Shown here piece after piece: positions 9,361-18,306 of a DNA stretch of 64,000 nucleotides; the first letter of the stretch is position 1, and each line of letters begins with the position of its first letter. The stretch is from Bacillus sp. REN10 (lineage in GTDB: Bacteria; Bacillota; Bacilli; Bacillales; Domibacillaceae). The position numbers and the translations under genes were made by a program. The DNA is taken from contig NZ_JADHDW010000001.1 of the NCBI RefSeq assembly GCF_016820555.1, positions 558,001 to 622,000 on the forward strand, written 5' to 3'. Under the pieces are notes generated by a model, which searched no databases, was not told the DNA's origin, and saw nothing but the letters and a program-made list of their open reading frames with translations.

Positions 9361-10161
9361 ATGGAAACAATTCAAGTGATCATTGCAGGCCCTCGCGGCA
9401 GAATGGGAAAAGAAGCGGTAAAAATGGTGCAGGAGACAGAACATTTTCAGCTGGTAGCTGTGCTTGACCGTAAATATGATGGCCAATTATTAAGTGAGAT
9501 CGAAGGATTTCAAGGGGTAGATGTTCCTGTTTATGTGGATATTGACCAATGCTTTAGCGAACAACAAGCAGATGTTTTGATTGATTTAACAACGCCTGAA
9601 ACCGGTTATGTACATACGAAAAAAGCGTTGCAAAATAATATTCGTCCTGTAGTAGGAACGACAGGATTTACGGATGAGCAGTTGCAAGAATTAACCGCAT
9701 TGGCAGAGGAGAAGGGAATTGGCTGTATCATTGCACCAAACTTTGCAATTGGCGCCATTTTAATGATGAAATTCTCTGAAATGGCGGCTAAATATTTCCA
9801 AGATGTAGAGATTATTGAACTGCATCATGATCAAAAGTTGGATGCGCCATCAGGAACGGCGTTAAAAACTGTCCAAATGATGAGCAAAGTGAGACAACCG
9901 AAAAAGCAGGGGCATCCGGATGAAAAGGAAACGATGCCGGGAGCTCGCGGAGCAACTATGGATGGGATGCATATTCACAGCGTGCGCTTGCCAGGCTTAA
10001 TTGCTCATCAGCAAGTCATGTTTGGGGCAGATGGGCAAACGTTAACGATTCGCCATGATTCGTATAACCGCGCTTCCTTTATGTCAGGTGTCAAAGTGTG
10101 TGTAGAGACAGTAATGAATGTAAAGACGTTAATTTATGGCATGGAACATATTATTGACTAA
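9361..10161 (+). CDS. dapB: 4-hydroxy-tetrahydrodipicolinate reductase
   Basis: Reduces 4-hydroxy-tetrahydrodipicolinate with NAD(P)H in the diaminopimelate/lysine pathway, which also feeds dipicolinate for spores. The Rossmann motif AGPRGRMG is at residues 9-16, the catalytic [15 protein letters not shown] segment near 155, both diagnostic. The ATG at 9361 gives 266 residues and a seven-base gap to AGAGGAGG; an adjacent ATG at 9358 would leave only four. Cotranscription with the upstream and downstream genes is likely. Confidence 0.96.
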   Translation: METIQVIIAGPRGRMGKEAVKMVQETEHFQLVAVLDRKYDGQLLSEIEGFQGVDVPVYVDIDQCFSEQQADVLIDLTTPETGYVHTKKALQNNIRPVVGTTGFTDEQLQELTALAEEKGIGCIIAPNFAIGAILMMKFSEMAAKYFQDVEIIELHHDQKLDAPSGTALKTVQMMSKVRQPKKQGHPDEKETMPGARGATMDGMHIHSVRLPGLIAHQQVMFGADGQTLTIRHDSYNRASFMSGVKVCVETVMNVKTLIYGMEHIID

Positions 10162-10176
10162 TTTGGGAGGTTGTTT

Positions 10177-10590
10177 ATGAAAATTGCGTTAATTGCCCAT
10201 GATAAGAAAAAAGCGGATCTCATTGAATTTGTGGCCGATCATCGGCACGTGTTTGAGCAATATGACTTATTTGCTACAGGAACAACAGGGCGGAGAATAT
10301 CCGACAGAACGGGGCTAACGATTCATTGCTTCCAATCAGGTCCCCTAGGAGGCGACCAGGAAATTGGAGCTAGCATTGCTCGAAAAGAAATGGATATTGT
10401 CTTTTTCTTTCGTGATCCGCTCACGTCTCAGCCTCATGAACCGGATGTATCCGCGCTAGTCCGTTTATGTGACGTCTATGCCATTCCGCTTGCAACTAAT
10501 ATCGGAACAGCAACGATGCTTGTAAAAGGAATGGAACGAGGCGATTTAAGTTATTTGCAAGGAAAGAGGTTAAGCTACGATGGCGAATGA
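10177..10590 (+). CDS. mgsA: Methylglyoxal synthase
   Basis: Converts dihydroxyacetone phosphate to methylglyoxal and phosphate, a bypass of lower glycolysis. The 137-residue product from ATG 10177 has the usual length; the ribosome site GGGAGG ends six bases before. Recognisable segments are [22 protein letters not shown] (phosphate binding) and [11 protein letters not shown], which holds the catalytic Asp. It is followed with an 11-base overlap by bshB1, fitting a link between methylglyoxal production and bacillithiol-based detoxification in one operon. Confidence 0.96.
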   Translation: MKIALIAHDKKKADLIEFVADHRHVFEQYDLFATGTTGRRISDRTGLTIHCFQSGPLGGDQEIGASIARKEMDIVFFFRDPLTSQPHEPDVSALVRLCDVYAIPLATNIGTATMLVKGMERGDLSYLQGKRLSYDGE

Positions 10591-11278
10591 GGTAGATATC
10601 GTCGCGTTCGGTGCTCATGCGGATGATATTGAAATTGGCATGGCGGGAACTGTCGCTAAATATGCGGCACAAGGTAAGAGTATTGTGTTTTGTGATTTAA
10701 CAGAAGCAGAACTATCGTCGAATGGAACGGTTGAATTGAGAAGGGCAGAAGCGCTAGAAGCAGCTAACATATTAGGTGTGCAACAACGCCTCAATTTAGG
10801 CTTGCCAGACCGTGGGTTGTTCATAACGGACGAAGCCATTCGTAAAGTAGCTGATGTCATTCGTTATTTTCGGCCAAAAATCATTTTTGCTCCCTATGAA
10901 AAGGATCGTCACCCGGATCACGGCCAATGCTCGCGACTTGTGCAGGAAGCGGTGTTTTCCGCTGGCATTCGAAAGTACGAAACAATCAGTCATTTGCCTG
11001 CCCATAAAGTGACACACGTCTATTTTTACATGATTAATGGTTTTCATACACCGGATTTTTGTGTCGATATTAGCGACTATATGGAGGAGAAGAAAAATAG
11101 TTTGCTTGCTTATCGCAGTCAATTTCAAGGAGAAGTCGAGACACCTTTAACAAACGGTTATATTGAAGCAGTAGAGGCAAGAGAACGAATGATGGGCAAA
11201 GAGGTAGGCGTACCTTATGCAGAAGGGTTTAAAGTAGTAAAGCCGCTACTATTAGAAAATGATGTCATTGGAGAGTAA
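10580..11278 (+). CDS. bshB1: Bacillithiol biosynthesis N-acetylglucosaminyl-malate deacetylase
   Basis: A zinc-dependent LmbE-like deacetylase that removes acetyl from GlcNAc-malate, the second step of bacillithiol synthesis. The metal motif AHADDIEIG is near residue 13 and RHPDHGQC near 113, giving Asp/His ligands. At 232 residues it is close to the family norm. The start codon lies inside mgsA, and bshA follows directly, so the two bacillithiol genes are cotranscribed with mgsA. Neighbourhood and motifs make the B1 paralogue assignment sound. Confidence 0.95.
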   Translation: MANEVDIVAFGAHADDIEIGMAGTVAKYAAQGKSIVFCDLTEAELSSNGTVELRRAEALEAANILGVQQRLNLGLPDRGLFITDEAIRKVADVIRYFRPKIIFAPYEKDRHPDHGQCSRLVQEAVFSAGIRKYETISHLPAHKVTHVYFYMINGFHTPDFCVDISDYMEEKKNSLLAYRSQFQGEVETPLTNGYIEAVEARERMMGKEVGVPYAEGFKVVKPLLLENDVIGE

Positions 11279-11279
11279 C

Positions 11280-12434
11280 ATGAGAAAGTTAAAAATCGGA
11301 ATTACTTGCTATCCGACGGTTGGCGGATCAGGGGTAGTAGCAACTGAGCTAGGGAAGCTTCTTGCGGAAAAAGGGCATGAAATTCATTTTATCACTTCGG
11401 GTGTGCCGTTTCGGCTAAACCGGATGTATCACAATATTTATTTTCACCAAGTAGACGTCAATCAATATTCGGTCTTTCAATATCCTCCTTATGATATTGC
11501 TTTAGCTAACAAAATAGCAGAAGTGATCGTACGAGAAGACCTCGATCTTCTGCATGTGCATTATGCGATGCCGCATGCGATTTGTGCGATTTTAGGAAAA
11601 CAGATGGCGCATTCTAATATCAAGATTGTGACGACTTTGCATGGGACCGATATTACTGTGCTTGGAGAAGATCCTTCTTTGACGGCGTCGATTCGGTTTG
11701 GTATTGAGCAGTCTGACGCAGTTACTGCTGTATCTGAAGCACTCGTGCAACAAACGATGGTTGTCATCAAGCCGCAACAAGAGATACAAACGATCTATAA
11801 TTTTATCGATGAACGCGTATATCGTCGAATTGAATCAGCGGAGCGGCTTCGTCATGAATATGAAATTCAGCCAGAAGAAAAAGTGATTATGCATGTGTCT
11901 AATTTTCGCAGTGTAAAGCGGGTACCGGATGTCATTCGGGTGTTTGATCGCATTCAACAAGAGATTCCCGCCAAGCTATTATTAGTCGGCGATGGGCCGG
12001 AAATGACGGTTGCTTGTGAGCTTGTATCTGAACTGGGGCTACGCGATCGAGTATTGTTTCTTGGCAAACAAGATAACTTGGAAGAACTGTACTCTATTAG
12101 TGATCTCCTTCTGCTTTTATCAGAAAAAGAAAGCTTTGGGCTTGTCCTGTTAGAAGCGATGGCTTGTGGAGTTCCTTGTATTGGGACGAATATAGGCGGC
12201 ATTCCTGAAGTAATTGAGCATGGGCTGAACGGCTTCATTTCGGAAGTAGGAGATATTGCAAACATGAGCCGCCAAGCGATTGAACTGTTAACCGATGAAG
12301 TGCTATATCAACACTTTCAAGAAAAGGCATTAGAAACAGTTCGGACGCGCTTTGATTCAAAGCAAATTGTCGGTCAGTATGAGCAGTTGTACTATGAGCT
12401 GCTAGAGTGTGCAGGTGAACAGCATGAAAAATGA
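11280..12434 (+). CDS. bshA: N-acetyl-alpha-D-glucosaminyl L-malate synthase
   Basis: GT-B fold glycosyltransferase (GT4) that joins UDP-GlcNAc to L-malate, the first bacillithiol step. The N-terminal donor domain starts with [19 protein letters not shown]; the C-terminal domain has the nucleotide-binding signature [27 protein letters not shown] (read in two parts, around residue 275-300) containing the EX7E glutamates. The ATG at 11280 (385 residues) follows TTGGAGAG; in-frame ATGs at 11259 and 11262 lie within bshB1 and before that site. It overlaps cca by 11 bases. Confidence 0.95.
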   Translation: MRKLKIGITCYPTVGGSGVVATELGKLLAEKGHEIHFITSGVPFRLNRMYHNIYFHQVDVNQYSVFQYPPYDIALANKIAEVIVREDLDLLHVHYAMPHAICAILGKQMAHSNIKIVTTLHGTDITVLGEDPSLTASIRFGIEQSDAVTAVSEALVQQTMVVIKPQQEIQTIYNFIDERVYRRIESAERLRHEYEIQPEEKVIMHVSNFRSVKRVPDVIRVFDRIQQEIPAKLLLVGDGPEMTVACELVSELGLRDRVLFLGKQDNLEELYSISDLLLLLSEKESFGLVLLEAMACGVPCIGTNIGGIPEVIEHGLNGFISEVGDIANMSRQAIELLTDEVLYQHFQEKALETVRTRFDSKQIVGQYEQLYYELLECAGEQHEK

Positions 12435-13617
12435 GGATATGTTTCAACAAGCGGCTCCTTTACTCATCCAATTAGAACAAGCAGGTTTTGAAGCTTATTA
12501 TGTTGGCGGAGCGGTGAGAGATTATGTGCTAAAGCGGCCAATTGGGGATGTGGATATCGCCACATCCGCTCTGCCGGAAGAAGTGAAAAATGTATTTCCG
12601 AAAACGGTTGATGTCGGTATTGAGCATGGAACGGTCCTCGTTCTGTGGAAAGGTGTCGGCTATGAAGTAACGACCTTTCGAACCGAGTCCGATTACAAAG
12701 ATTATCGGCATCCAGAAACGGTGTCATTTGTGCGGTCGTTAACAGAGGATTTGCAACGGCGCGACTTTACAATGAATGCGATGGCCATGGATCAATCAGG
12801 GCGTATCATCGACCCGTTTAACGGGCAGCAAGCATTAGCTCACAAACAAATTCAAACGGTTGGTGAGGCAAGTGAACGTTTTTCGGAAGACGCCTTACGA
12901 ATGATGCGAGCGGCTCGCTTTGTCAGTCAGCTTGGTTTCGGGTTGCATGAGGAAACGGCCGCCGCATTAAAAAAGCACGCTCCACTTCTTCAGTATATTG
13001 CTGTCGAGCGTAAATTAAATGAAATCGAAAAGCTATTTGCAGGGGCCTACAAAAACAGCGGCATCCTCGTGCTGTTAGAAGCCGGACTTCATACTTATTT
13101 GCCTGGAATGATGGAGCAAGAGAAAGCGCTGGAGCAACTGCTTTCTTTCTCGTTGGATCATTTAACTTCCCATCAAACGTGGCTGTTGTTGCTGAAATTA
13201 TTGAATCATCCGTCTCCGAAAACATTTTTATCTGAGTGGCGCATGCCTGCCCAAAAAGTGAAGTATTTAACGGGCGCACTTCAGCTGTTATACAGACGGG
13301 AAACAGAAGCTTGGTCTGACTTTTTCTTATATGAAGCGGGAAGTGAAGCGGCGATTGATGTAGAAACGGTACATGCTCTTCTTCATGACCGGGAAGCGAA
13401 GGCGGAGGAGTTAGGTGAGCGGTATGCCCGCTTAGCGATTCAACAGCTGAGTGAGTTAGCCGTTTCAGGAAAAGATTTGCTTTCCTGGAAAAGAGAAAAA
13501 GGCGGACCTTGGATGAAACAATACTTATCAGCTATTGAACGTGCCGTTGTGGAAGGAAAAGTAGAGAATTCGAAAGAACAAATAAAGGAGTGGCTCAAAT
13601 CTTGCAATCTTCTGTGA
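12424..13617 (+). CDS. cca: CCA tRNA nucleotidyltransferase
   Basis: Adds or repairs the CCA 3' end of tRNA. Class II motifs are present: [12 protein letters not shown], metal-binding GDVDIATSA with two catalytic Asp, [12 protein letters not shown], and the [12 protein letters not shown] helix used in base recognition. The ATG at 12424 gives 397 residues, equal to the B. subtilis enzyme, and follows AGGTGA. There is no HD domain, as expected for Firmicutes. It lies between bshA and birA in the conserved order and its 3' end overlaps the birA start by 16 bases. Confidence 0.95.
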   Translation: MKNEDMFQQAAPLLIQLEQAGFEAYYVGGAVRDYVLKRPIGDVDIATSALPEEVKNVFPKTVDVGIEHGTVLVLWKGVGYEVTTFRTESDYKDYRHPETVSFVRSLTEDLQRRDFTMNAMAMDQSGRIIDPFNGQQALAHKQIQTVGEASERFSEDALRMMRAARFVSQLGFGLHEETAAALKKHAPLLQYIAVERKLNEIEKLFAGAYKNSGILVLLEAGLHTYLPGMMEQEKALEQLLSFSLDHLTSHQTWLLLLKLLNHPSPKTFLSEWRMPAQKVKYLTGALQLLYRRETEAWSDFFLYEAGSEAAIDVETVHALLHDREAKAEELGERYARLAIQQLSELAVSGKDLLSWKREKGGPWMKQYLSAIERAVVEGKVENSKEQIKEWLKSCNLL

Positions 13618-14588
13618 AACAAAAATTATTGGAAGCTTTTTCAGAAGCAAATGGGGAGTTTGTTTCGGGGCAAGCGTTAGCAGAAATCGTTGGCTGCTCG
13701 CGGACAGCGATTTGGAAGCACATTGAAGCGTTAAGAAATGAAGGCTTTGAGCTAGAAGCGGTGCGCAAAAAAGGGTACCGCATTATTGATAAGCCCGATA
13801 AAGTGACAGAAAACGAACTATTAATCGGGTTGCAAACAGAATGGCTTGGAAAAGAAATTGTGTTTAAAGAAACGATCGATTCTACGCAAAAAGAAGCGCA
13901 TCGATTGGCGCAGGAGCCGTTTAAAGAAGGAACGGTCGTTATCGCTGAAGAGCAAACCGCAGGACGCGGGCGAATGGCAAGAGAGTGGCATTCACCAAAG
14001 TATACTGGCATTTGGATGAGTGTCATTTTAAAGCCGGCCCTTCCTCCGTACAAAGCTCCGCAATTTACTTTGATTACAGCTGTAGCTGTTGTTGAAGCGA
14101 TCAGGAGCGTAACTGGACTGGCGGCTGAAATTAAATGGCCGAATGATATTTTATTAAACGGCAAAAAAATTACCGGTATTTTAACGGAACTTCAAGCGGA
14201 TGCGGATCAAATTCATTCGATTATTATTGGGATTGGCTTGAATGCCAACCAGAAGGAGTTTCCAGAAGAGTTGGCGGAGATTGCGACATCTTTAGCGATT
14301 GAAAAAGGAGAGCCCGTCTCTCGTTCTGAGCTTGTGCAAGAAATATTAAAGAATCTTGAAATGTATTATTATCTGTATATGAAGGACGGCTTTACCGATA
14401 TTAAAAAGCGCTGGGAAAAATATGCCGTTTCGATCGGTAAACGTATTACCGCCCGCACAGTGATGGCAACAATTACAGGAAAAGCGCTTGGCATCACAGA
14501 AGAAGGGGTATTAAAGCTTCTTGATGATGAAGGAACGATTCACGATATTTATTCAGCCGATATTGAGATTAATAAAACAGCGGAGTAG
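13602..14588 (+). CDS. birA: Biotin protein ligase / biotin operon repressor
   Basis: Bifunctional protein: activates biotin to biotinyl-AMP and attaches it to carboxylases, and represses biotin genes. Residues 1-60 form a winged helix (ALAEIVGCSRTAIWKHI is the recognition part). The ligase core has AGRGRMAREWHSP (adenylate loop), KWPNDILLNGKKITGIL and a C-terminal SH3-like domain ending near LLDDEGTIHDIYSADI. TTG at 13602 fits AAAGGAG eleven bases before; GTG at 13590 is an alternative but overlaps that site. The terminator begins within its last codons. Confidence 0.93.
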   Translation: MQSSVKQKLLEAFSEANGEFVSGQALAEIVGCSRTAIWKHIEALRNEGFELEAVRKKGYRIIDKPDKVTENELLIGLQTEWLGKEIVFKETIDSTQKEAHRLAQEPFKEGTVVIAEEQTAGRGRMAREWHSPKYTGIWMSVILKPALPPYKAPQFTLITAVAVVEAIRSVTGLAAEIKWPNDILLNGKKITGILTELQADADQIHSIIIGIGLNANQKEFPEELAEIATSLAIEKGEPVSRSELVQEILKNLEMYYYLYMKDGFTDIKKRWEKYAVSIGKRITARTVMATITGKALGITEEGVLKLLDDEGTIHDIYSADIEINKTAE

Positions 14589-14612
14589 TCCCCGCTGTTT
14601 TATTAATTTTTA
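14568..14612 (+). terminator. Terminator of birA
   Basis: A perfect 16-bp stem (ATTAATAAAACAGCGG and its complement) with an eight-base loop, followed by T residues. The left arm is inside the birA coding sequence. Confidence 0.93.
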
Positions 14613-14613
14613 A

Positions 14614-14642
14614 TAGTCAAAAAACAATGAGCTTGTTATAAT
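14614..14642 (+). promoter_or_regulatory. Putative sigma-A promoter of the panBCD leader
   Basis: TAGTCA and TATAAT separated by 17 nt, just after the birA terminator. The -10 is perfect, the -35 weak, and it would start an RNA of about 200 nt before panB. Confidence 0.55.
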
Positions 14643-14648
14643 AAATTC

Positions 14649-14803
14649 GGGCAGTATCCAATAAGAGCTGCACCTTGTTGATGTTTAGTTTATGGTGAAT
14701 TGAATATGCGAAAGTCTGCCTTGATCCGCAATGGACAGGGACAGAGGGTCGAAACAACTACTGATGATAAATCGGGTCCTTCTGTCTGGAGGACCCTTTT
14801 TTA
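14649..14803 (+). promoter_or_regulatory. Structured panB leader with attenuator terminator
   Basis: The 5' untranslated region ends in a strong terminator at 14774-14803 (GGGTCCT/AGGACCC, then T6) only ~45 nt before panB, so transcription must be able to read through. An upstream segment at 14740-14748 (GACAGAGGG) can pair with 14778-14786, covering the 5' arm and loop of the terminator, which would be an antiterminator. Further upstream, GGCAG 14650-14654 can pair with CTGCC 14716-14720, enclosing CACC/GGTG. A 'pan' RNA motif is known upstream of panB in Firmicutes; whether this is one needs a covariance search. Confidence 0.6.
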
Positions 14804-14848
14804 TTAAATATTGTTTCGTCTCCTCTGATGAAAAAGGAGGAAGCGGAA

Positions 14849-15688
14849 ATGAAGCAAACGAGTCATTTTTTAAGCATGAAAGCAAACGGTGAAAAAATTG
14901 TGATGGTGACGGCTTACGATTATCCCTCTGCTAAGTATGCTGAGCAGGCGGAAGTAGATGTGATTTTAGTGGGCGATTCTTTAGGGATGGTCGTTCTCGG
15001 TTATGAATCAACAGTACCTGTGACGCTTGAGGACATGGTTCATCATACGAAAGCTGTTAAGCGGGGAGCAAAGAACACGTTCATCGTGACTGATCTGCCG
15101 TTTATGACGTACCACATTAGCAAAGAAGAGACGATGAAAGCGGCTCAAAAGTTGCTTCAAGAAGCGGGCGCTCATGCGGTAAAGCTAGAAGGTGGCGGAG
15201 AAGTGATCGAGACGATTCGCGCGTTGACGCAAGCGGGTGTTCCTACCGTGGCTCACTTAGGGTTGACGCCGCAATCTGTCGGGGTACTAGGCGGCTATAA
15301 AGTTCAAGGGAAAACCGCCTCAGCAGCGGCGAAATTGCTTGAGGAAGCCAAGCAAGCAGAAGAGGCAGGAGCTTGTATGCTTGTGTTAGAGTGTATACCG
15401 CATCAATTGGCTGCGGAAGTATCTCGAGCACTCACCATCCCTGTCATTGGAATTGGCGCAGGAGTAGATACGGACGGACAAGTTCTTGTGTACCACGATT
15501 TGATTCAATACGGTGTCGAGCGCACACCGAAATTTGTAAAAACATATGGCGATGTAGGCGAAGTGATTAGCTCAGCGGTTCATTGTTATGTTCGTGAAGT
15601 GAAAGCAGGGCAGTTTCCAAGTGAAGAGCATGCGTTTTCGATGAAAGAGGAAGAACTACTGCAGCTATATGGAGGGTCATGTTCATGA
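14849..15688 (+). CDS. panB: 3-methyl-2-oxobutanoate hydroxymethyltransferase
   Basis: Adds a hydroxymethyl group from methylene-tetrahydrofolate to 2-oxoisovalerate, giving ketopantoate, the first committed step of pantothenate synthesis. The TIM-barrel signatures [18 protein letters not shown] and [16 protein letters not shown] carry the metal-binding Asp residues; KLEGGGEV and [14 protein letters not shown] are also typical. The ATG at 14849 (279 residues) lies eight bases after AAAGGAGG; the in-frame ATG at 14828 precedes that site. First gene of panBCD, overlapping panC by four bases. Confidence 0.96.
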   Translation: MKQTSHFLSMKANGEKIVMVTAYDYPSAKYAEQAEVDVILVGDSLGMVVLGYESTVPVTLEDMVHHTKAVKRGAKNTFIVTDLPFMTYHISKEETMKAAQKLLQEAGAHAVKLEGGGEVIETIRALTQAGVPTVAHLGLTPQSVGVLGGYKVQGKTASAAAKLLEEAKQAEEAGACMLVLECIPHQLAAEVSRALTIPVIGIGAGVDTDGQVLVYHDLIQYGVERTPKFVKTYGDVGEVISSAVHCYVREVKAGQFPSEEHAFSMKEEELLQLYGGSCS

Positions 15689-16533
15689 TTGTCGTTAAAA
15701 AGATGAATGAATTAACCGCGATTGTTAGTGAAAAGAAAAAAGCAGGACTTTCGATCGGACTCGTACCGACGATGGGCTATCTTCACGAAGGTCATTTAAC
15801 GCTTGTCAAAAAGGCAAGAGAAGAAAATGACGTTGTTATTATGAGTATTTTTGTTAATCCGCTGCAATTTGGTCCAAATGAAGATTTTGACAGCTATCCT
15901 CGCGACTTTGAGCGTGATCAAAAGCTAGCGGATGAAGCGGGCGTTGATCTTTTATTTGCTCCGGAATCGGATGAAATGTATCCGAAACCATCCATGATTG
16001 TCATGAACGTCGTCGATCGGACGGATCGACTATGCGGAGCGAAACGCCCTGGTCATTTTGATGGTGTCGTGACGGTTGTGACGAAGCTGTTTCATTTGGC
16101 GCAGCCGGATCGGGCGTATTTTGGTTTAAAAGATGCCCAGCAAGTAGCGGTGATTCATGGATTAGTAGAATCACTGAATTTTCCACTTGAAGTGATTGGT
16201 GTCGAAACGGTAAGGGAAGAGGATGGATTAGCGAAAAGCTCGCGCAATGTGTATTTGACGGCAAATGAACGGCAGTTAGCTCCTCATATTTATCATGCGT
16301 TGCAGACAGGAAAAGCTCTTATGGAACAAGGAGAGAAGGACCCTGTACAAGTGACAAATACAACGATCGCCTATTTAAACGAGCATGCAGGGACTGAGGT
16401 TGACTATGTGGAGTTGCTATCGTTCCCAGATTTAACACCTGTTCAAACGATCGAGGGACAAGTGATTCTTGCAACAGCCGTTAAATATTCAAATGCACGC
16501 TTAATCGATAATATCATCTTTGAATGTAAATAA
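15685..16533 (+). CDS. panC: Pantothenate synthetase
   Basis: ATP-dependent condensation of pantoate with beta-alanine. The nucleotidyltransferase motif LHEGHLTLV (HxGH) follows [20 protein letters not shown] binds pantoate; [11 protein letters not shown] and AKSSRNVYL (the KMSKS counterpart) complete the site. ATG 15685 forms an ATGA overlap with the panB stop, and is eight bases after GGAGGG, a better gap than ATG 15679. Product length is 282 residues, normal for the family. Translationally coupled in panBCD. Confidence 0.96.
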   Translation: MIVVKKMNELTAIVSEKKKAGLSIGLVPTMGYLHEGHLTLVKKAREENDVVIMSIFVNPLQFGPNEDFDSYPRDFERDQKLADEAGVDLLFAPESDEMYPKPSMIVMNVVDRTDRLCGAKRPGHFDGVVTVVTKLFHLAQPDRAYFGLKDAQQVAVIHGLVESLNFPLEVIGVETVREEDGLAKSSRNVYLTANERQLAPHIYHALQTGKALMEQGEKDPVQVTNTTIAYLNEHAGTEVDYVELLSFPDLTPVQTIEGQVILATAVKYSNARLIDNIIFECK

Positions 16534-16547
16534 AGGGGAGACGAAAG

Positions 16548-16931
16548 ATGTTTCGAACAATGATGAATGGCAAAATTCACCGAGCAACGGTGACAGAGGC
16601 GAACTTAAATTATGTAGGCAGTATTACGATAGATCAAGATTTAATTGATGCGGCTGGCATGGCGGTCAATGAAAAAGTGCAGATTGTCAATAATAACAAT
16701 GGCGCGAGATTAGAAACGTATATCATTCCAGGAGAGCGGGGGAGTGGGGTGGTTTGCTTAAATGGAGCAGCTGCTAGACTTGTACAGCCTGGAGATATCG
16801 TCATCATTATCTCCTATGTGATGATGCCAGAAGAAAAAGTGAAAGATCATCAGCCGAAAGTAGTGATTGTTGGAGAGAATAACAAAATTGAACAATTACT
16901 TCATTATGAGCCAGCGGGAACGATCTTATAA
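16548..16931 (+). CDS. panD: Aspartate 1-decarboxylase proenzyme
   Basis: Makes beta-alanine from aspartate for pantothenate. The 127-residue proenzyme carries the self-cleavage site Gly24-Ser25 in YVGSITID, which produces the pyruvoyl cofactor, along with the conserved Lys9 and the NGAAARL segment. It lies 14 nt after panC behind AAAGGGGAG and ends at a strong terminator, closing the operon. With panB and panC it gives a full set from 2-oxoisovalerate and aspartate, apart from the ketopantoate reductase, which is not in this window. Confidence 0.96.
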   Translation: MFRTMMNGKIHRATVTEANLNYVGSITIDQDLIDAAGMAVNEKVQIVNNNNGARLETYIIPGERGSGVVCLNGAAARLVQPGDIVIIISYVMMPEEKVKDHQPKVVIVGENNKIEQLLHYEPAGTIL

Positions 16932-16940
16932 TTTATGGGG

Positions 16941-16969
16941 CTGTCCTTTGTACAAAGGACAGTTTTTTT
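16941..16969 (+). terminator. Terminator of panBCD
   Basis: Arms CTGTCCTTTG/CAAAGGACAG with a tight loop, followed by seven T residues. Confidence 0.93.
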
Positions 16970-17073
16970 GTGCAGTATTTGTGAAAAAAGATGTGGATTT
17001 TTTCCTATTCATGTACAATAAACAAAGAAATTTTATTCTATTCAAAGATCAAATATTTTAAGAGGGTATAAAA

Positions 17074-17919
17074 ATGAATATTGAAGTAGCTAAAAGTATT
17101 CGAGCAAGCTTAACACCAGATTGTACGAATTGTTTTGGACTTTGTTGTACAGCGTTGAATATAGCGGCATCCAATGATTTTGCCATCAATAAAGCGGCAG
17201 GAACACCTTGTCCTAATTTGCAGGAAGATTATCGATGTAAGATTCATAAGAATCTAAGAGAAAAAGGCTTTAAAGGATGTACAGTGTTTGACTGCTTAGG
17301 AGCTGGTCAACAAGTGTCTCAAGTTACGTTCAATGGACAAAGTTGGCGAGAGCATCCAGAGATAGCTGAAGAGATGTTTCGTACATTTCCCATTATGGAG
17401 CAATTATATGAAATGATGGCCTTTCTCACTGAAGCATTAACTTATGAGCTGTCACATACATTGCGTGACAAATTACAGCAACAATTAGCTCATTTACAAA
17501 GCTTGACGGAGATGGATGCGGAGCGTTTATTGTCATTGGATATGAGCATGTGTCGGTTCCCTGTCAATGAATTGCTTTTAGAAACAAGTGAATATGTTCG
17601 AAGTGAATTAAGCTTAAAAGTGTTTGTCATTAAGAAGGGGAAAAGTTGTAGAGGTGTTGATTGGGTTGGAAAAAATTTAAAAGGAAAAGATTTACGAACA
17701 ATGGATTTGCGAGGCGCTTATTTAATTGCAGCTGACTTGCGATATGCCGACTTGCGTGGTGTTGATTTTATTGGAGCGGATTTGCGTGACGCTAATTTAA
17801 GCGGAGCCGATCTTTCGACTAGTATGTTTTTAACTCAAATGCAAATTAATTCAGCTAGAGGTGACAATCGAACGATCTTACCTCCCCACTTGCAAAAGCC
17901 TGTTCATTGGCTCAGTTGA
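17074..17919 (+). CDS. CxxCxxCC-like cysteine-cluster protein with pentapeptide repeats
   Basis: A 281-residue protein of two parts. Residues ~17-90 are cysteine-rich: CTNCFGLCC at 17-25, then a Cys in GTPCPNL, another before KIHKNL, and the pair in GCTVFDC. This spacing resembles the CxxCxxCC (YkgJ-type) zinc- or iron-chelating family. Residues ~205-260 are at least nine A(D/N)LxG pentapeptides (DLRGAYLIAADLRYADLRGV), which would form a right-handed beta helix. The function is unknown. It stands alone between the panBCD terminator and a repeat-filled gap; the ribosome site is AGAGGGT. Confidence 0.8.
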   Translation: MNIEVAKSIRASLTPDCTNCFGLCCTALNIAASNDFAINKAAGTPCPNLQEDYRCKIHKNLREKGFKGCTVFDCLGAGQQVSQVTFNGQSWREHPEIAEEMFRTFPIMEQLYEMMAFLTEALTYELSHTLRDKLQQQLAHLQSLTEMDAERLLSLDMSMCRFPVNELLLETSEYVRSELSLKVFVIKKGKSCRGVDWVGKNLKGKDLRTMDLRGAYLIAADLRYADLRGVDFIGADLRDANLSGADLSTSMFLTQMQINSARGDNRTILPPHLQKPVHWLS

Positions 17920-17928
17920 TTTCGTTCC

Positions 17929-18242
17929 AGTCCATACGTCGCTAAACAGCGCCTTTCGCTTTTCTTTGTCCAGCTCCGCCTCCTAGACACTCGAGTCAAT
18001 TGCCAGCCTGACTGCATGGCTGAAGAGCGCCATTCCGTCATTCTGTCATTTGCTTGTCGTGTCTAAACAGTCGGCTCCGCTTTTCGGTTGTCCAGCTACA
18101 GGCGCTAGCGACTAGTGTACTTCCACCAACCTCCTTACGATAAGTCAACATCGATTCACTGTCGTTCATCGTGTTTCCTTTATCTCATACGGCTGGTTCT
18201 AGTCCATACGTCGCTAAACAGCGCCTTTCGCTTTTCTTTGTC
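17929..18242 (+). repeat. Intergenic mosaic of dispersed repeat fragments
   Basis: A 42-nt sequence at 17929-17970 recurs exactly at 18201-18242. Between them, 17966-17995 and 18047-18064 are exact reverse complements of segments of the 118-bp tandem repeat at 25306-25541 (the CTCCGCCTCCTAGACACTCGAG part and the TTTGCTTGTCGTGTCT part). The stretch therefore contains at least one older copy of the same element in the opposite orientation. No gene is seen in 17920-18306. Confidence 0.8.
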
Positions 18243-18306
18243 TGGCGGCATCAGAAGGTGATATGGTACACTTGAGAAAGATTTTACGAGAAAAAGGGTG
18301 TAAGCC

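Noticed and set aside
14649-14848. T-box leader before panB
   Set aside because: No TGGTACCGCG-like T-box sequence or specifier loop is present, and panB is not an aminoacylation gene.
16867-17061. Forward frame spanning the end of panD and its terminator
   Set aside because: It overlaps panD and runs through the terminator; no ribosome site.
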